A DNA stretch of 64,000 bases from a bacterium UBP11_UBA4055 (lineage in GTDB: Bacteria; UBA4055): NCBI GenBank assembly GCA_002382735.1, contig DFZN01000059.1, forward strand, positions 1-64,000. Direction: 5' to 3'. How positions within the stretch are numbered: the first letter of the stretch is position 1; the number at the start of each line of letters is the position of its first letter. The notes beneath the pieces were generated by a model. It saw only the letters and a list, made by a program, of their open reading frames with translations, had not been told where the DNA came from and made no database searches. Shown in pieces: positions 45,098 to 54,480 of the stretch. The position numbers were made by a program, and so were the translations under genes.

Positions 45098-45122
45098 GAT
45101 AATTGTTTTACGGAGTTTGAAT
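45098..45122. repeat. 25-bp repeat overlapping fic ribosome site, proximal copy
   Basis: GATAATTGTTTTACGGAGTT plus TGAAT; contains the GGAG ribosome site (45112-45115) and the first two bases of the fic ATG, so binding here would block translation or transcription start. Confidence 0.6.
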
Positions 45123-46647
45123 GGAAACGAACCGTCCGGAATATAGAATTGCAGGCTATTCTTTCCTGATCAGTAAATACGGCATTGATACATTTCCCCT
45201 TAAGCACATTTCGAAGATATCTCACCACAGTGAACGCCGTACCGTAATGAATGGTGAAGTAACGGAAGATATATATCCTCATAAGTACTGGCCGGGACAT
45301 GACACAAAAGACCATCTTGAGTTCGCTTTGAAATACGACGGCGTCGATCTTCTCTGCTTAAATTTAATTTTTGATGCAGCGGGCGAGAATGAGATACTCG
45401 ACTATATCGGATCGAAACCCACAGGAAAATATTCGCGCCGCATTTGGTTCTTTTATGAATTTTTCAAAGGTGTCCGGCTGCCTTTAGCAGACCTGGAAAG
45501 CGGAAATTATATAGAAGCTCTTGAGAGCGGACTCTATTACACTGTGTCTCCGGGAGCAAGAAGTCAGAGACACCGTGTCTTAAATAACCTTTTAGGTAAT
45601 AGGGATTTCTGCCCGACGGTCAGAAAAACTGAAAAGCTTAAAATATTCGAATCGGTAGAACTGAAGAAATTGTGCGAAAATGTTCTCCGGTCATATCCTC
45701 CTGAACTTATAAAAAGAGCCTTGAGTTATTTTTACAACAAAGAAACAAAATCATCTTTTGAGATCGAGAACATCAAACCCGGTTTTTCGAGAACGGAAAA
45801 ATTTATATCTCTGCTCGAATCAGCCGGACAGGAAGATTTTTGCAGTAAAGAAAAACTTATTGAGCTGCAGAACAGGACAGTTGATCCCAGATTCGCTGAC
45901 TCCGGCTTCCGTAGCTCACAGAACTATGTTGGACAGACCGTATCTTATCAGAAGGAGATCGTCCACTATATATCTCCCAAACCTGATGATCTGATCAGCA
46001 TGATGAAAGGCCTTGAAGCTGCTCACCTGAATATGATGAAAGGAAAAGTTCCCGCGGTAGTTCATGCAGGGATTATTTCATACGGATTTGTATTCCTGCA
46101 CCCTTTCGAAGACGGTAACGGAAGGATCCACAGGTTTCTGATCCATAATATCTTATCTATCAGGGGGCTTGTACCTGACGGGCTTATTTTTCCCGTATCT
46201 GCGGTAATATTAAAAAATCCTTCGGATTACAATGATTCTCTTGAGTCCTTCTCAAAAAAGATCATGAAGCTGACCGAATACAGCCTTGACGAAAAAGGAA
46301 TAATGACCGTTCTGAACAGCACGGATAAATTTTACAGATTCACCGATATGACAGTTCAGGCTGAATATCTTTATGACTTTGTTATCCGTACGATCGAAAA
46401 TGAACTTACCGAAGAACTGGACTTTCTTGTTAATTATGACCGTGCCAAAAATGCCGTTAAGGATATAATCGATATGCCGGACAGGCTTATAGATCTATTC
46501 ATTCAGTTATGCGTTCAAAATGAGGGCAGGATATCTTTCAGGAAAAGAAAAAATCACTTTGATTTCCTGACAGATGACGAACTTTCCGCTATGGAGGCAG
46601 CTGTCGGAGAAATATATAAATTGAAACTGTCATCGGAGGAGAAATGA
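45121..46647 (+). CDS. Fic-family protein, class II (N-terminal inhibitory helix)
   Basis: Fic enzymes usually transfer AMP from ATP to a Ser/Thr/Tyr of a target protein. The catalytic motif HPFEDGNGRIHR starts at His327. An inhibitory motif [S/T]xxxE[G/N] occurs upstream as Ser212-Glu216-Asn217 (SFEIEN), the class II arrangement where the Glu blocks ATP binding. The ~200 residues before it are unlike the domains I know. The C-terminus (residues ~400-508) is helical, possibly winged-helix. 508 aa. GGAG precedes the ATG and yjbQ overlaps the stop. Target unknown. Confidence 0.9.
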   Translation: METNRPEYRIAGYSFLISKYGIDTFPLKHISKISHHSERRTVMNGEVTEDIYPHKYWPGHDTKDHLEFALKYDGVDLLCLNLIFDAAGENEILDYIGSKPTGKYSRRIWFFYEFFKGVRLPLADLESGNYIEALESGLYYTVSPGARSQRHRVLNNLLGNRDFCPTVRKTEKLKIFESVELKKLCENVLRSYPPELIKRALSYFYNKETKSSFEIENIKPGFSRTEKFISLLESAGQEDFCSKEKLIELQNRTVDPRFADSGFRSSQNYVGQTVSYQKEIVHYISPKPDDLISMMKGLEAAHLNMMKGKVPAVVHAGIISYGFVFLHPFEDGNGRIHRFLIHNILSIRGLVPDGLIFPVSAVILKNPSDYNDSLESFSKKIMKLTEYSLDEKGIMTVLNSTDKFYRFTDMTVQAEYLYDFVIRTIENELTEELDFLVNYDRAKNAVKDIIDMPDRLIDLFIQLCVQNEGRISFRKRKNHFDFLTDDELSAMEAAVGEIYKLKLSSEEK

Positions 46648-47060
46648 AGTCATACAGAAAGGAATTGTGGTTCAGCACGACGCAGAGAAGGGAGTTTATC
46701 AATATTACGCATGAAGTTCAGAGATCGATAGACGAAAGCGGCATAAAAGAGGGGCTTGTGCTTGTCAACGCAATGCATATCACGGCTTCAGTTTTTATCA
46801 ACGACGACGAATCAGGGCTGCATCACGACTACGAAGTCTGGCTCGAAAAGCTCGCGCCCGAAAAACCGCACTCGCAGTACAGGCATAACGGCTATGAGGA
46901 CAATGCAGACGCTCACATGAAAAGACAGGTCATGGGCAGAGAGGTCGTCTGCGCCGTCACGAACGGGCAGCTGGATTTCGGACCGTGGGAGCAGATATTT
47001 TACGGGGAGTTCGACGGTAAGAGAAAGAAACGCGTGCTCGTTAAAGTGATCGGCGAATAG
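46644..47060 (+). CDS. yjbQ: YjbQ family (UPF0047) protein
   Basis: 138 aa, single domain: FINITHEVQRSIDESGIKEG near the N-terminus, the SVFINDDE and DAHMKRQVMGREV motifs, then LDFGPWEQIFYGEFDG. YjbQ proteins show weak thiamine-phosphate synthase activity, but their main role is unclear (established). The metal-binding His is in DAHMKR. Its ATG overlaps the fic stop, an unusual pairing, so both are probably expressed together. Confidence 0.92.
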   Translation: MKSYRKELWFSTTQRREFINITHEVQRSIDESGIKEGLVLVNAMHITASVFINDDESGLHHDYEVWLEKLAPEKPHSQYRHNGYEDNADAHMKRQVMGREVVCAVTNGQLDFGPWEQIFYGEFDGKRKKRVLVKVIGE

Positions 47061-47098
47061 GAATATACTTACCACTGACATATTTTACCGGAATGACC

Positions 47099-47326
47099 TT
47101 ATTTGTTTTCATTTTTCTTCCGTCTTGCGATCATGACAACAGTCAGCCCGACAAGAAAAAGAACGGCATGCACTCCGAGAAGGTGCCACATCGGATATTC
47201 ACCCATACCGAGTTCAATATCAGGTATCTGACTTGTCAGATTTTTATTTACATAAGCCAGTATCCCGTTATAAAAGGCTGAAGCCATCAGTACATAACCG
47301 ATGAATAAGAGTATTTTCTTTCCCAT
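47099..47326 (-). CDS. Small membrane protein with two transmembrane segments, 75 aa
   Basis: Two hydrophobic segments (residues ~5-25 and ~48-67) flank a polar loop, with a basic KKNENK tail suggesting cytosolic ends. It starts 9 bases after the VWA gene's stop region in the Bat-type operon. No family recognised. Confidence 0.7.
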   Translation of the reverse strand: MGKKILLFIGYVLMASAFYNGILAYVNKNLTSQIPDIELGMGEYPMWHLLGVHAVLFLVGLTVVMIARRKKNENK

Positions 47327-47335
47327 TTTTCCCCC

Positions 47336-48319
47336 TTAAGGGTTTTTGAGAAATATAGTGTTTTCAAGCAGCAATGCAAGCAAAAATAAAAATATCGCCG
47401 GCAGAAGGAACAGATGATATTTTTCGTGGAACCGCTTGTATGATTTAATTTCGATCTTCGTTTTTTCCAGCTCGTCTATCTCTTTGTATATCTTGGCGAG
47501 TTTATCTTTATCGGTTGCTCTGTAGAATTTTCCGCCGGTAGTCGATGCGACCTTAGTCATCATCTCCTCGTCTATCTTGAACTCGACCTCGCGAAGCACA
47601 GTCTGGCCGAACGGCGTCTGGAAAGGGTACGGCGCTCTGGATCTGCCTATGCCGATGGTATAAATTTTCATTTCCATAGCCGAGGCAACTTCCGCCGCCG
47701 TTTCCGGGCTCACCTCGCCCTTGTTGTTGTCGCCGTCCGTCAAAAGTATTATGACCTTGCTCTTGGCGTCGCTGCCCTTCAGTCTGTTGACCGAGGTGAT
47801 GATGCCCGACCCTATCGCCGTCCCGTCCTCGATCACACCCGTCTTGATGTTGCGCGTCAGCTCGTTCAGTATCCCGTAATCCGTCGTGAGCGGGCACTGT
47901 GTATATGCTTCTCCCGCAAAAAGCACCATGCCTATCCTGTCGTTCTTTCGTCCGTTGATGAACTCCCGGGCAACATCAAGTGACGCCTCGAACCTGTTGG
48001 GCTGAAAATCCTGAGCGAGCATTGAGGTCGAGATGTCCAGCGCGAGCATGATGTCGATACCCTCGGTCGTGGTCTCGGACGACTCTGAAGTGGACTGAGG
48101 CCGTGCGAGCGCAAGGATCATCAGGGCGGCCGCGATGAACTTGAGCACATAAGGCGTTTCGATCAGCCTGACCCTCAAAGTCTTCTTTATGCCGGAAAAA
48201 GTTTCTGAGCCGGAAAATCTTATATACGCCCGTTTCTGCTTTATGAAATGGTATAACAGTGCGATAACAGGCACGAATAACAAATACAGATAATGAGGGT
48301 CGGCGAATTTGAATATCAT
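47336..48319 (-). CDS. batA: VWA-domain membrane protein (BatA-like)
   Basis: Two N-terminal membrane segments, a von Willebrand A domain with MIDAS motif DISTS at Asp95-Ser99 (ALDISTSMLAQDF), a second metal residue in LTDGDNNKGE, and a C-terminal membrane helix (residues ~300-325). The region is exposed to the periplasm. BatA proteins belong to the aerotolerance (Bat) operon (named from Bacteroides fragilis, established), whose mechanism is not known. 327 aa; the ATG overlaps the preceding gene by 4 bases. Confidence 0.9.
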   Translation of the reverse strand: MIFKFADPHYLYLLFVPVIALLYHFIKQKRAYIRFSGSETFSGIKKTLRVRLIETPYVLKFIAAALMILALARPQSTSESSETTTEGIDIMLALDISTSMLAQDFQPNRFEASLDVAREFINGRKNDRIGMVLFAGEAYTQCPLTTDYGILNELTRNIKTGVIEDGTAIGSGIITSVNRLKGSDAKSKVIILLTDGDNNKGEVSPETAAEVASAMEMKIYTIGIGRSRAPYPFQTPFGQTVLREVEFKIDEEMMTKVASTTGGKFYRATDKDKLAKIYKEIDELEKTKIEIKSYKRFHEKYHLFLLPAIFLFLLALLLENTIFLKNP

Positions 48320-49287
48320 TTTTTCTTACCGTTCGTTTCTTCTTTCAGTTTATCTACAGCCTTATATGCGAACTCGATGAACGATTTAAGCTCTCCTTCA
48401 AGCGGAATGAATTTTGCGTATTTCACAAAGTCCGTCACCTCTAAAAGCTTATCTGAATTCTCTATCGTTTCGGCGTCCGTCACTCTTGATCTTATCTCTG
48501 ACTTGAGCTCCTCTGTAGGCAGCTCGGCTCCCGGAAAATCGAACCTGTCCTCCAGAAAATTCCTGAAGATCAGCGATAATTCCGCCGCGAAGTCCTTGAA
48601 CTCTCCCCGCTCAAGATATTTCTTCTCCTTAAGCTTATCGAGCATCTGAAACGCTATGACATGAGCCGGGATCTTCTTTTCTATAACGATCTCTTCCGCG
48701 CCGTTCTTCTTCCGCTTTCTTTTTGCCATGAACCACACCGTCAGTACGAGCAGAACGACAAAAGCTAAGAATGTGCCCAGATACCACTTCTCCCGGGCCG
48801 ACATTTTATAAACAGCTATATCCTTGATCGGCAGAACCATGCCTAACGAGTCTAAAGACACCTCTTTCTGATTGCCCAGAGAATCGACCACCGTTACTTT
48901 AGCTTCCTTTATTATAGACTTCACATTGACCCTGATCGAATCGCTTTTGAACTCGAAAACATCCTCGCCTTTCACGAATGAATATTCAAGCGGTCCGAAA
49001 TAATGCTCGCCCTCTTTGGCGAAAACGGCGTAATCGTTCTGAAATACCTCATGCACAAGCCCCGCATCCTTTCCCTGCGACTTCACGACCGACTCCACCA
49101 GCTCGAAATCCTCCGACTGCGTGTTCTGTATCCTGCTCAGGTCAACGGTCGATCCCTCAGGGTAGTCAAGTTCGATCGTTATCCGAAGCCTCTCGCCGGT
49201 ATAAAGTTCGGTCCTGTTCGTGAATATTTTGATCTCCGCGCTCAATGCAAAGGTCAACGCCAGTATTAAAAATATAAATTTCTTCAC
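48316..49287 (-). CDS. Membrane-anchored periplasmic protein of Bat operon (BatD/DUF4381-like)
   Basis: A signal peptide (MKKFIFLILALTFALSAE) precedes a beta-rich periplasmic region of about 145 residues (TNRTELYTGERLRITIELDYP), one transmembrane helix near residue 170 (WYLGTFLAFVVLLVLTVWF, quoted by these ends), a basic KRKRKK stop-transfer and a ~130-residue cytosolic helical part. This resembles a short BatD with a DUF4381-type tail. It overlaps its neighbours by 4 bases on both sides. Family call moderate. Confidence 0.7.
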   Translation of the reverse strand: MKKFIFLILALTFALSAEIKIFTNRTELYTGERLRITIELDYPEGSTVDLSRIQNTQSEDFELVESVVKSQGKDAGLVHEVFQNDYAVFAKEGEHYFGPLEYSFVKGEDVFEFKSDSIRVNVKSIIKEAKVTVVDSLGNQKEVSLDSLGMVLPIKDIAVYKMSAREKWYLGTFLAFVVLLVLTVWFMAKRKRKKNGAEEIVIEKKIPAHVIAFQMLDKLKEKKYLERGEFKDFAAELSLIFRNFLEDRFDFPGAELPTEELKSEIRSRVTDAETIENSDKLLEVTDFVKYAKFIPLEGELKSFIEFAYKAVDKLKEETNGKKK

Positions 49288-50171
49288 TTTTTCGTTTTCC
49301 TCTTTTTGAAAAATGCCACGAGCGGGTGAATGTAGGGTTTATTGATCTCCATGCTGATGCTTTCGACCTTATTCTTCCTGAACAGCTTCGACTTGAGCGC
49401 AGTTTTTTTATCTATATTGGCTTTAATTATCCCGCGGTTGGCTTTACTGCTCAGATCGACCAGCATAGTTTTGCCTGTTTCGTTGTCGAAGAACTCGTAC
49501 AGTCCTTTTTCGGGAAGTTCGCGCTCTCTTTTATCGTAAAGGTCTATAGCTATAAGATCGTGCTTTTTTGAAACTATCTGCATGCCCTTTTCGTAGCCGT
49601 CGTCCATAAAGTCGGATATCAAAAAAGAAATGGCTTTTTTCTTCTGTACATTGTTCAGATATTCGAGCGCGGTCTCGATTGAAGTGCCTGTAGAGGAAGC
49701 TTTGAAGAACAAAAGTTCCCTGATTATCCTGAACACATGACTTCTGCCTTTTTTGGGAGGTATGAACTTTTCTATCTTGTCGGAGAACAGGATCAGCCCG
49801 ACCTTATCGTTGTTCTTGACGGCCGAGAATGCGAGAAGGGCCGCGATCTCCGCAGCGATCTCTCTTTTGAAACTCTCTTCCGAGCCGAAACTGCCGCTCG
49901 CGGATATATCGACGACAAGCATGAGTATAAGCTCGCGCTCCTCTTCAAAAACCTTCACGAAAGGCTTTCTCATCCTCGCCGTCACATTCCAGTCAATAGA
50001 CCTTATGTCGTCTCCGTATGAATACTCCCGCACCTGCGAGAAATTCATCCCGCGTCCCTTGAATACGGAATGGTACTCTCCGCCGAAGAGCTCGTTGACA
50101 GCCTTACGGGTCTTGAGGTCGATGAACCTGACCTTTTTTAGTATTTCCTTCTGCTTTTCTCTTTCTTCCAT
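49284..50171 (-). CDS. DUF58 domain protein of Bat-type operon
   Basis: 295 aa with the DUF58 core YSYGDDIRSIDWNVTARMRKPFVKVFEEERE, here identified by SIDWNVTAR, followed by a VWA-like region VVDISASGSFG (MIDAS DxSxS). It accompanies MoxR ATPases in nearly all such clusters and is thought to be their partner. Overlaps the next gene by 4 bases and starts 6 bases after moxR. Confidence 0.92.
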   Translation of the reverse strand: MEEREKQKEILKKVRFIDLKTRKAVNELFGGEYHSVFKGRGMNFSQVREYSYGDDIRSIDWNVTARMRKPFVKVFEEERELILMLVVDISASGSFGSEESFKREIAAEIAALLAFSAVKNNDKVGLILFSDKIEKFIPPKKGRSHVFRIIRELLFFKASSTGTSIETALEYLNNVQKKKAISFLISDFMDDGYEKGMQIVSKKHDLIAIDLYDKRERELPEKGLYEFFDNETGKTMLVDLSSKANRGIIKANIDKKTALKSKLFRKNKVESISMEINKPYIHPLVAFFKKRKTKK

Positions 50172-50177
50172 AGCTGT

Positions 50178-51167
50178 TTACGGTATTTCGACAGTATCGA
50201 ATATTTTTTTAACGATATCTTCCGAAGTGATCTCTTCCGCTTCGGCTTCGTAAGTCACGCCTATCCTGTGGCGGAGAACATCCATTCCGATAGATCTGAC
50301 ATCCTCCGGAGTCACGAAACCTCTGCGCTTCATGAAAGCCTGAGCCTTGGCCGCCATCACGAGGTAGATCGATGCCCTCGGCGAAGCAGCGTATCCGATG
50401 AGCGAAGCAACATCCTTGAGCCCGTATTTCTCCGGCGTCCTTGTCGCGTTGACTATATCTATGATGTACTTTTCGACTTTCTCGTCAATGTATATCTCTT
50501 TTACGATCTCCCTTACCCTCCTGATCTCTTCCGGAGAAATTACAGGCTTGATATCCGCCTTTTTCTGAGCGGTCACCCTTCTCATGATCTCAAGCTCTTC
50601 CGCCGGAGTGGGATAAGTGATCTTCAACTTGAGCATGAACCTGTCCACCTGAGCTTCGGGCAGCGGATAAGTTCCCTCCTGCTCGATCGGGTTCTGCGTT
50701 GCGAGCACGAGGAACGGTTCTTCGAGATAAAAAGTGTTCTCGCCGATAGTAACATGCTTTTCCTGCATAGCCTCGAGCAGCGCTGACTGCACCTTTGCCG
50801 GCGACCTGTTGATCTCGTCCGCAAGAATTATATTGGCAAATATCGGCCCCTTTTTAGTCTCGAAATTATTCGTGTTCTGATTGTATATCATCGTACCGAT
50901 AAGGTCGGCGGGAAGAAGGTCGGGCGTGAACTGGATCCTCTGATACTTCACATCCACAGCCTTCGCGAGAGTTTTTACCGTTTCGGTCTTTGCAAGCCCG
51001 GGAACACCTTCGAGAAGCACATGCCCGCCCGTAAAAAGACTCGTCAACAGCCTGTCCACCATATATTTCTGACCCACGATCACCTTGCCGATCTCCATCG
51101 ACAGAATATCAAGGAATTTGCTTTCCCTTTCGACTTTCTCCGTTATTTCCCTGATGTCCGAATTCAT
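50178..51167 (-). CDS. moxR: MoxR-family AAA+ ATPase
   Basis: Walker A GVPGLAKTE near residue 55, Walker B LADEINRSPAK, sensor 1 ATQNPIEQEGTYPLPEAQ (quoted by its ATQNP start) and sensor 2 region. MoxR proteins act as chaperones that insert metal or assemble partner VWA proteins (family knowledge). First gene of the moxR-DUF58-BatD-like-batA run. 329 aa. Confidence 0.94.
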   Translation of the reverse strand: MNSDIREITEKVERESKFLDILSMEIGKVIVGQKYMVDRLLTSLFTGGHVLLEGVPGLAKTETVKTLAKAVDVKYQRIQFTPDLLPADLIGTMIYNQNTNNFETKKGPIFANIILADEINRSPAKVQSALLEAMQEKHVTIGENTFYLEEPFLVLATQNPIEQEGTYPLPEAQVDRFMLKLKITYPTPAEELEIMRRVTAQKKADIKPVISPEEIRRVREIVKEIYIDEKVEKYIIDIVNATRTPEKYGLKDVASLIGYAASPRASIYLVMAAKAQAFMKRRGFVTPEDVRSIGMDVLRHRIGVTYEAEAEEITSEDIVKKIFDTVEIP

Positions 51168-51257
51168 AGCCGCTCCTTTATGCTTAAATTTAAATATTTT
51201 TCGTGACTTATACTATGCCTGAGTCAATTTGTTCTGTAAGAACATGGAGAAAATTTA

Positions 51258-51514
51258 CTATACATAATTACCGGTAATTTTTCCGACCTGACCCGCAAGA
51301 TAGTATGGAATATTAAGCAGCCTGACCTTTCTTCCGACGCTTCAAGAAACTCGGAAAAACTGATATCTTCTTTCTCCAGTGCTATCTCAAGGAGTGAACC
51401 TGCACCGACAACAAAAATATCCGGATGCTTTTCATAAAAACACCTCAGCATCTTAACTGCCTGCGACGAATTCTGTATCTCGTCAATACCGTATTCTTTT
51501 TTAAATACCTGCAT
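51258..51514 (-). pseudogene. Fragment of an AAA_14/DUF4143-type ATPase
   Basis: The sequence KEYGIDEIQNSSQ, FYEKHPDIFVVGAGSLLEIAL and SFSEFLEAS matches the Walker B and sensor region of AAA_14 ATPases. The Walker A part is missing and the segment before SEFL is deleted. A shift after SEER gives the first frame a stop at 51224, while the neighbouring frame contains RLLNIPYYLAGQVGK, a typical C-terminal end, before a stop at 51258. No ribosome site precedes it. The hairpin CCGAGG/CCTCGG at ~51529-51548 lies upstream. Confidence 0.7.
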
Positions 51515-51648
51515 ATCCGAATGAACAACCCCGAGGCAAGCCTCGAGGAATTCTTTTGATTAAAACAGAGGGACATTACAGTTTATGATCTATTGATTTA
51601 ATCCTGACATTATCTTATATTTACATCCGAAAATTTCCTGGGAGAAAA

Positions 51649-53175
51649 ATGGCAAACTCAAAGATCATCGGCTTCGACAACGAAAAATACCTGAAAGAAC
51701 AGACTTCCGCTATTCTTGAGAGAGTGGGCAGGTTCAACGATAAACTGTACCTGGAGTTCGGCGGCAAGATCCTCTACGACTATCACGCGGCCAGAGTGCT
51801 TCCCGGCTTCGATCCGAATGTAAAAATGAGACTGCTGCAGCTTTTAAAGGATAAAATAGATGTAATCCTCTGCATCCATGCGGGCGACATTGAAAGGAAC
51901 AAGATCAGGGCTGACTTCGGCATTACCTACGATGTGGACGCCGTCAAAACGATCGACGATTTCAGGGACTGGGGAATAAACATCACCGCAGTAGTGATCA
52001 CCCGCTACACGAACCAGCCTTCAGCCAATGCCTTCAAGAACAAACTTGAGCGAAGAGGCGTAAAAGTCTATCTCCACAAGCCCACAAAAGGCTACCCCAC
52101 CGATGTCGATCTGATAGTTAGCGACGAAGGATACGGTCAGAACGAGCACATCATCACCACCAAACCGATCGTAATAGTAACAGGACCCGGACCCGGCAGC
52201 GGAAAGCTCGGAACATGCCTGTCCAACCTGTATCACGAATATAAAAAAGGCATCAAGGCGGGCTATGCGAAATTCGAGACATTCCCGATATGGGACATTC
52301 CGCTGGATCATATGGTCAATATAGCTTATGAAGCCGCGACCGCCGACCTGAGAGACGAGAACCTGATCGACACGCACCATCTGAAAGCGTACGGCGTTGA
52401 GGTTGTGAATTACAACCGCGACATCGAAGCTTTCCATCTTCTCAAGAGGATACTTGAGAAGATTACCGGCGGCGAGTCGATGTACAGATCGCCGACGGAC
52501 ATGGGCGTGAACAGAGCCAGCGCGGGCATAGTTGACGACGCGGTCATAACCGAAGCAGCGCGCCAGGAGATCGTCCGCAGGCACTTCAGATGCGCGGTCG
52601 AATACGCCATGGGCCTGACCGACAAAGGAACTTTAGACCACGCATACAAGATCATGGATAAGGTAGGCGCGAAACCTGAGGACAGGAAGGTCGTGATGCC
52701 CGCGAGACAGGCCGCCGGAGAGGCCGAAGAAAGCGGTAAAGGCAACGAAGGCGCTTTCTGCGGCGCGGCGATAGAGCTCCAAGACGGCACGATCATCACG
52801 GGGAAGAATTCCCCGCTGCTTCACTCGTCATCCAGCCTGATACTCAACGCTACGAAACATCTTGCCGGTCTGCCGGACAACATGTTCCTGCTGCCGCAGA
52901 GCATAATCGACTCTGTGACACATTTGAAGAAAAATATTCTTAACGGTAAAATGGCGAGTCTGGATGTCGAGGAAACACTGATAGTCCTGTCCGTCAGCGC
53001 CCTGTTCAATCCCGCGGCTCAGATGTCGATTGAAAAGCTCAAAGAACTTCATGACTGCGAAGTTCATCTGACCCACATACCCACACCGGGAGACGAAGCG
53101 GGATGGAGAAAGCTTGAGGTCAATCTGACCTGCGATCCTGAATATTCCGGAAAAACTCTTTTTATCGGAAGGTGA
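51649..53175 (+). CDS. DUF1846 domain-containing protein
   Basis: 508 aa, matching the family length. MANSKIIGFDNEKYL, LYLEFGGKILYDYHAARVLPGF (recognised by LEFGGK and HAARVLPG), a glycine-rich loop VTGPGPGSGKLGTCL near residue 180, and RHFRCAVEYAMG are family landmarks. The glycine loop suggests nucleotide binding. Function is not established. It stands alone on the plus strand; GGGAG precedes the ATG. Confidence 0.93.
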   Translation: MANSKIIGFDNEKYLKEQTSAILERVGRFNDKLYLEFGGKILYDYHAARVLPGFDPNVKMRLLQLLKDKIDVILCIHAGDIERNKIRADFGITYDVDAVKTIDDFRDWGINITAVVITRYTNQPSANAFKNKLERRGVKVYLHKPTKGYPTDVDLIVSDEGYGQNEHIITTKPIVIVTGPGPGSGKLGTCLSNLYHEYKKGIKAGYAKFETFPIWDIPLDHMVNIAYEAATADLRDENLIDTHHLKAYGVEVVNYNRDIEAFHLLKRILEKITGGESMYRSPTDMGVNRASAGIVDDAVITEAARQEIVRRHFRCAVEYAMGLTDKGTLDHAYKIMDKVGAKPEDRKVVMPARQAAGEAEESGKGNEGAFCGAAIELQDGTIITGKNSPLLHSSSSLILNATKHLAGLPDNMFLLPQSIIDSVTHLKKNILNGKMASLDVEETLIVLSVSALFNPAAQMSIEKLKELHDCEVHLTHIPTPGDEAGWRKLEVNLTCDPEYSGKTLFIGR

Positions 53176-53179
53176 TGAC

Positions 53180-54379
53180 TTATTTCACAGGGAATATATT
53201 GATCCGCTCTCCCCTGTTATCATAGTCGAATTCCTTCCCGTAAACCTTTTCCTCAAGCTGATCGCCGATGGAATTTATATAATCGTCAATAGAATTCGTG
53301 ATCCAAATCTGATATTCCTCGTAAGTGACCTTCCTGACTTCTTTCGCGCCTGAAGAAACCACATCGAGAAGTATCTGTTTGTATTCCCTTCCCTGAGGCA
53401 GATCGGAGAACATCAGAATGTACTCCTTACCCTTATCGAGCTGCTCTTTCCAGTAGCCCTTCACCTGATTCATAATTAGCGGCATCAGTTTTTTGATAGC
53501 CTGGTCGATGTTGGCGTCATAGGCAGTATTATTTCCCCATATCTCATCCGAATATCCGTTCTGAACACCCAGCAGTTTAGCAGTCGAAGCATTGAATATC
53601 TTAGCCGTCGCCTTTGCCTTCTTCTTACCGTTTCCGAGGTCTTCAAGTATTATCGCGACAGTAACATAAATATCTGCCTTCAACTTCTTAGCCAGTATCT
53701 CGGCCATATCGACATCCTCACCCGGAGCGATCTGTTTCATGCTCATATCATCCTCTATCATCGCGTTCAGCTGGTCGAGATCATAGACATCGTAACGATT
53801 GACCGTAAAATACTGATTGATGTTGTTGATAGCCTGTTCTGTGTATCTCTGATCATACTGCACTCCCATTGGAGCATAGAAGACCACCATCGAAGGGTTC
53901 CCGAGCTGTGAAAGAAGGATGCCCAGAGCCTCAAGGTCATTCAGCACAATGTCCTTTGTCACAGCCGCCATGATGGTCACCGCCCAGCTTCCGTCGGCCT
54001 CTCTCGCCTGATTTAGTATGGAATAAGATTTAACAAAACCCTCGCTCTTTGCCAGAACCTGATCCTTTACTGTCATATAGTTCTGCATTTCCTGTTCGGA
54101 TACCAGATATGTACCGATGGCGGTCGAAATCGCATTCCTCTGGGCATCCCTTATTGCGGCGTCCCTGTCCGCTCCGATCCCCTGAGCCTCGACTTCGGTA
54201 ATGTTATGGTCGTTCGAAAACTGGCTGATCTTATTTCCCGCAGGGAGTTTAGGATCAGCTGTTTTTTCAGTAACAGCAGACTGATCATTTTCATTCCCAA
54301 AAGGTGTTACATACTTTACGGAAACACATGATGATAAAAACAGCATAAGCGTAATAATTACAGATAACCTGATCTTCAT
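53180..54379 (-). CDS. Lipoprotein of FlgT/LPP20-like family (paralog 2 of a tandem pair)
   Basis: Lipobox LFLSSC gives lipidated Cys18, then a low-complexity linker (~20-55). From residue ~57 it closely follows the neighbour at 54481: HNITEVEAQGIGADRDAAIRD, the identical segment LVSEQEMQNYMTVKDQ, DVYDLDQLNAMIEDD, KIFNASTAKLLGVQNGYSDE and LMPLIMNQVKGYWKEQLDKGK (each quoted in part). The first part resembles the FlgT/LPP20 N-terminal fold, with A-x-x-x-A-x-x-x-A helices; the middle recalls DUF6175. The pair is probably anchored at the outer membrane here and soluble there. 399 aa. Confidence 0.8.
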   Translation of the reverse strand: MKIRLSVIITLMLFLSSCVSVKYVTPFGNENDQSAVTEKTADPKLPAGNKISQFSNDHNITEVEAQGIGADRDAAIRDAQRNAISTAIGTYLVSEQEMQNYMTVKDQVLAKSEGFVKSYSILNQAREADGSWAVTIMAAVTKDIVLNDLEALGILLSQLGNPSMVVFYAPMGVQYDQRYTEQAINNINQYFTVNRYDVYDLDQLNAMIEDDMSMKQIAPGEDVDMAEILAKKLKADIYVTVAIILEDLGNGKKKAKATAKIFNASTAKLLGVQNGYSDEIWGNNTAYDANIDQAIKKLMPLIMNQVKGYWKEQLDKGKEYILMFSDLPQGREYKQILLDVVSSGAKEVRKVTYEEYQIWITNSIDDYINSIGDQLEEKVYGKEFDYDNRGERINIFPVK

Positions 54380-54442
54380 GATACTCTCCTGTTTAGTTCA
54401 CCGATGCAATATGCTAAATAATTTCTAAATTTTCAACTAAAT

Positions 54443-54470
54443 AAAAAAAGGGCGGTTCAATTCCGCCCTT
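54443..54470 (-). terminator. Intrinsic terminator between the paralogs
   Basis: AAGGGCGG, loop of 7, CCGCCCTT and a T run on the minus strand, 10-40 bases after the stop at 54481. The downstream lipoprotein gene (53180-54379) therefore needs read-through or its own promoter. Confidence 0.88.
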
Positions 54471-54480
54471 AAATGTATGT

